Assembly (NCBI RefSeq): GCF_018618475.1 | Contig: NZ_JACSMD010000001.1 | Span: forward strand, 1,426,001-1,490,000 | Source: Exiguobacterium sp. s122 | Lineage (GTDB): Bacteria; Bacillota; Bacilli; Exiguobacteriales; Exiguobacteriaceae | Direction: 5' to 3' | Length of the DNA stretch: 64,000 nucleotides | Shown here: positions 61,345 through 64,000 of the stretch, one piece after another | How the letters are laid out: each line of letters begins with the position of its first letter | Position numbering within the stretch: position 1 is the first letter of the stretch | The notes under the pieces: model-generated | What the model was told of the DNA's origin: nothing | Database searches by the model: none | Seen by the model: only the letters and a program-made list of their open reading frames with translations | Position numbers and translations under genes: made by a program

Positions 61345-62456
61345 GCACACGCCTCCTTCCGTAATTTCGTCGCTTCGTTCGGCAGCTCCCCATGAAGCAC
61401 CGCCCGCTCCAAGTAGGCCAGTAAGTGTTTGATCGTCGCCCCGCTCGCTCCGATGTCGAGGGCGTCACGCCCATTAAAGCGAAGTTCGCTCCGGTGCTGA
61501 ATCGGAAGTTGTCGTTTCAAATCGCTCGCTTGCTCGGTCCGTCCTACCATCTGTAAGTATGTGTCGAGCGTCGCGACAGGCGTGTCGTAGACGGCAAACG
61601 TGTCGAGACCGGTCCTAAGCAGATTGGCCAAACGAGCCGCCTCCCGTTTCGTCGCGTTCGAGCGTTTCCAGGCGATGAGCCAGTTCGCGTCACCGACATG
61701 GTGAAGGAAGAGCGCCCAGCCGCCGAGCGCGTTGACCGGTTTCCGGTCGTCGTCGATGACCTGTTGCAGTAAGCCGCGGTCGACGTCCGGCAAGTAATCG
61801 TGGATTCCAGTACTCAGGAGTGACTGGAGCGCACGTCTATAGGCCGGACCCGCCATCAGCTTCTCGAACTCGATGGCGATGCGCTCCATGGCGATGTGGC
61901 GAAGTTTATGACCGAGCGCCTCGGCGGCTCGAACGAGCTCCTCGTCAAGTGTGAAGTCGAGCTGGGCCATGAACCGGAACGCCCGCATGATGCGGAGCGC
62001 GTCCTCGTCGAACCGCTCGTACGGACTCCCGACGGTGCGGATGATTTTCGCCTCGAGGTCGAGCCGCCCGCCGAACAAGTCGACGACGTTGCCGTCGTGA
62101 AACGCCATCGCGTTCATCGTGAAATCGCGTCGAAGTAAATCTTCTTCGAGTGAGACACCAAGGGCGACGTGGTCAGGTCGGCGTGAGTCTGAATACGTGC
62201 CTTCTGAACGGAACGTCGTCACTTCAAACGGGTGATGGTCTAAGATGACCGTCACCGTACCGTGGTCAATCCCGGTCGGTACCGCCTTCGGGAACAAGGC
62301 GAGTACCTCGTCCGGAAAGAGCGACGTCGCGATGTCGATGTCGTCTGGCAAGTGCCCGAGCATATAGTCTCGGACGGCACCGCCGACGATATACGCCTCC
62401 CCGCCACGACGGTTAATCGTCTCGATAATTTGTTTTGCGTACTCCCACTCTGTCAT
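61317..62456 (-). CDS. cca: CCA-adding tRNA nucleotidyltransferase
   Basis: 379 residues, class II enzyme. GGAVRDYMLGHLPDDIDIAT contains the catalytic DxD; DLLRRDFTMNAMA, FDEDALRIMRAFRF and ERIAIEFEKLM are the nucleotide-selecting and neck motifs. Adds or repairs the CCA end. The ATG overlaps the bshA stop. Confidence 0.96.
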   Translation of the reverse strand: MTEWEYAKQIIETINRRGGEAYIVGGAVRDYMLGHLPDDIDIATSLFPDEVLALFPKAVPTGIDHGTVTVILDHHPFEVTTFRSEGTYSDSRRPDHVALGVSLEEDLLRRDFTMNAMAFHDGNVVDLFGGRLDLEAKIIRTVGSPYERFDEDALRIMRAFRFMAQLDFTLDEELVRAAEALGHKLRHIAMERIAIEFEKLMAGPAYRRALQSLLSTGIHDYLPDVDRGLLQQVIDDDRKPVNALGGWALFLHHVGDANWLIAWKRSNATKREAARLANLLRTGLDTFAVYDTPVATLDTYLQMVGRTEQASDLKRQLPIQHRSELRFNGRDALDIGASGATIKHLLAYLERAVLHGELPNEATKLRKEACAWLRHEVES

Positions 62457-63574
62457 GCGCGCACCACCCGTTCATAAAGGGACTCGTAAGCCGAGACGAT
62501 GTCCGTTGATGCGAACTGCCGGGCCCGCTTCAACCCGTTCTCGCGTAGCTTCGTCTGTAACGTTTTGTCGAGTAAGATGTGCTCGAGCGCTTTTGTCGCC
62601 GCTTCGACGTCACCGCGAGCGACGACGAAGCCTTCTTCCCCGTCTGTGATCACTTCCGGCAAGCCGCCGGCATCCGAGACGACCGATGGAATCCCTGTCG
62701 CCATCGCTTCGAGCGCGACGAGTCCGAACGCTTCTTTGTCTGAGAGCAGGACGTGCACGTCACTGATTGACAACAGTTCCGCGACTTGTTCTTGTTTTCC
62801 GGCGAAGATGACGTCTTGCTCAAGCGCCAACTCACTCACTTGGCGCCGCATCGCACCCATGAGCGGTCCGTCCCCGACGAGGAGCAGTTTTTTGTTCGGC
62901 ACGTTCATTCGTTCGAACGCTTCGAGGACGAGATCGATTCGTTTCACTTGGCGGAAATTCGAGACGTGGATGACGACGCGATCCGACTCCTTCAAGCCGT
63001 AGCGCTCCCGAAGCGACAAATCGTCGAGCGGACGGTACACCGATTCGTCGATGAAGTTGTGGATGACATCGATCGACAAATCGCTTCCGATTCGGTCGAG
63101 CGTCTCTTGTCGCAAGCTCGCCGATACGGCCGTGATGGCGTCCGATTGCCGGAGTCCATACAAGATGGCTGGCTTTAGCTCCTCATCTTCCCCGAGCACG
63201 GTAATATCGGTCCCGTGTAACGTCGAGACGATCGGGATGTTCGTGCCGGCCATCTCGCGACCGAGCGCGGCACAGACGGCATGTGGCACGGCGTAATGGG
63301 CATGGATGACGTCGAGGCCGAACGCCTGGATGACGCTTGCGATTTTCGATGCGAGCGTGATGTCGTACGGCGGATAACGGAACACCGAGTACTGATTGAT
63401 TTCGACCTGATGGAACGTGATGTTCGGATGATACGCATTCAAGCGGAACGGAATGCTCGATGTAATAAAGTGAACGTCATGCCCACGGTCCGCAAGCTTC
63501 ATGCCGAGCTCGGTCGCAAGAATGCCCGACCCGCCGACCGATGGATAACAGAGAACACCAATCCGGAGCTTCAT
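62453..63574 (-). CDS. bshA: N-acetyl-alpha-D-glucosaminyl L-malate synthase
   Basis: 373 residues, GT4 fold. Makes GlcNAc-malate, first step of bacillithiol. GVLCYPSVGGSGILATELG, STLHGTDITVLG, HVSNFRQVKRIDLV and KEAFGLVALEAMATGIPSVV (with the EX7E glutamates) are diagnostic. Overlaps bshB1 by four bases. Confidence 0.96.
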   Translation of the reverse strand: MKLRIGVLCYPSVGGSGILATELGMKLADRGHDVHFITSSIPFRLNAYHPNITFHQVEINQYSVFRYPPYDITLASKIASVIQAFGLDVIHAHYAVPHAVCAALGREMAGTNIPIVSTLHGTDITVLGEDEELKPAILYGLRQSDAITAVSASLRQETLDRIGSDLSIDVIHNFIDESVYRPLDDLSLRERYGLKESDRVVIHVSNFRQVKRIDLVLEAFERMNVPNKKLLLVGDGPLMGAMRRQVSELALEQDVIFAGKQEQVAELLSISDVHVLLSDKEAFGLVALEAMATGIPSVVSDAGGLPEVITDGEEGFVVARGDVEAATKALEHILLDKTLQTKLRENGLKRARQFASTDIVSAYESLYERVVRA

Positions 63575-64000
63575 GCGAGTCCACCCGCCTTCATGACGGC
63601 GTAAGGCTTGACGGTCATCAGGCCTTCGGCGTACGTCGTCCCGATCAAACTGCCGAAGTGACGCTCCCGAGCCCGCACGCGCTCGATGTACGCGTCCGTC
63701 AGCGGCGTGCTGACGCCGTCGACGGGCATGAACTGGCTCTCATACGCAGACAAGGCCCGCAGCTTCGTCTCCATCGTCTTACTGATGTCGATGCAGACGT
63801 CAGGCGTCTCGAGCGCATTAATCATATATTGATAGACGCTGTCCGGTCGATACGCCGGTACGTCCGGTAAGTATTTACGAATCCCGGCGTTAAAGAGCGC
63901 CTCCTCGACGAGCCGGGCACAGGCCCGATGATCAGGATGGCGGTCGACGCCGTACGGATAGAATATATGCGTCGGACGCTCGGTCCGAATCAAGCGGACG
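63571..64000 (-). CDS. bshB1: Bacillithiol biosynthesis deacetylase, 5' end outside window
   Basis: The C-terminal 142 codons or so of the GlcNAc-malate deacetylase (LmbE/PIG-L fold). HIFYPYGVDRHPDHRACARLVEEALF holds the zinc/catalytic HPDH motif; GLMTVKPYAVMKAGGLA is the family C-terminus. The frame is open to the window edge and the N-terminal PHPDD zinc motif lies beyond it, so any start inside the window is internal. Second step of bacillithiol synthesis, coupled to bshA. Confidence 0.93.
   Translation of the reverse strand, partial: VRLIRTERPTHIFYPYGVDRHPDHRACARLVEEALFNAGIRKYLPDVPAYRPDSVYQYMINALETPDVCIDISKTMETKLRALSAYESQFMPVDGVSTPLTDAYIERVRARERHFGSLIGTTYAEGLMTVKPYAVMKAGGLA

Noticed and set aside
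1-64000. tRNA, rRNA, CRISPR arrays, complete insertion sequences, prophage, replication origin
   Set aside because: None seen: no repeated spacer pattern, no transposase or integrase motifs, no rRNA-like stretches, no CCA-ending cloverleaf noticed. A tRNAscan and IS search would settle it.

Overview
The window is a chromosomal segment from a member of the Bacilli, most consistent with Exiguobacterium. The right half keeps a Bacillus-type gene order: bshB1-bshA-cca-birA-panBCD, dinG-ypmA-ypmB-aspB-asnS-dnaD-nth, recU-pbp1, mrfAB-ypsA-gpsB. The protein families are Gram-positive ones: bacillithiol synthesis, GpsB, RicA, and a MutL with its own endonuclease motif. Two things fit a non-sporulating lineage: ricA sits directly beside mutSL with no cotE between them, and ypoC is missing between nth and recU. 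The genus is inferred from gene content and was not searched. No rRNA, tRNA, CRISPR array, complete insertion sequence or prophage was seen.

Left part (1-10.4 kb, all minus strand): a truncated class III ribonucleotide reductase gene with paired NrdR-box-like sites, a formate/nitrite transporter, L25/Ctc behind a SigB-like promoter, ricA-mutS-mutL, an ElaA-type acetyltransferase and a CrtI-like FAD oxidoreductase. From 10.5 to 13.2 kb lies a plus-strand accessory cassette with an anchored protein of unknown function, an internally deleted kinase gene, a VOC protein, a frameshifted remnant, a nucleotidyltransferase and a P-loop kinase. It is followed by an orphan amino-acid-binding lipoprotein translationally coupled to a second hisC, then a polysaccharide-synthase-like glycosyltransferase, a Maa-type acetyltransferase and a TIM-barrel-like protein.

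The complete histidine operon hisZGDCBHAFIE (25.2 to 18.3 kb, minus) has every gene overlapping the next. It diverges from a PHP-type histidinol phosphatase gene across one compact promoter/operator region. From 26 to 41 kb there are small operons: a dCMP deaminase, XpaC-TelA, a sodium symporter, a diacylglycerol-kinase-like gene coupled to an osmoprotectant ABC transporter with fused permease and binding protein, a 3D-domain cell-wall protein, a DUF2157/GDYXXLXY membrane pair, a NUDIX hydrolase and a flavin monooxygenase.

The right part is dominated by genome maintenance and the envelope. It holds a gene of unknown function in line with mrfA and mrfB (mitomycin-type repair), then ypsA, gpsB and a NERD-like gene; recU-pbp1; a DUF3800 gene inserted between recU and nth; the nth-dnaD-asnS-aspB-ypmBA-dinG group; pantothenate genes panBCD behind a structured leader that looks like a pan RNA; and birA, cca, bshA and a partial bshB1. 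The most rewarding leads are the pan leader, the his divergent operator, the unknown mrf-operon gene (faint uracil-DNA-glycosylase-like pattern), the solute-binding protein/HisC pair and the decaying accessory cassette.
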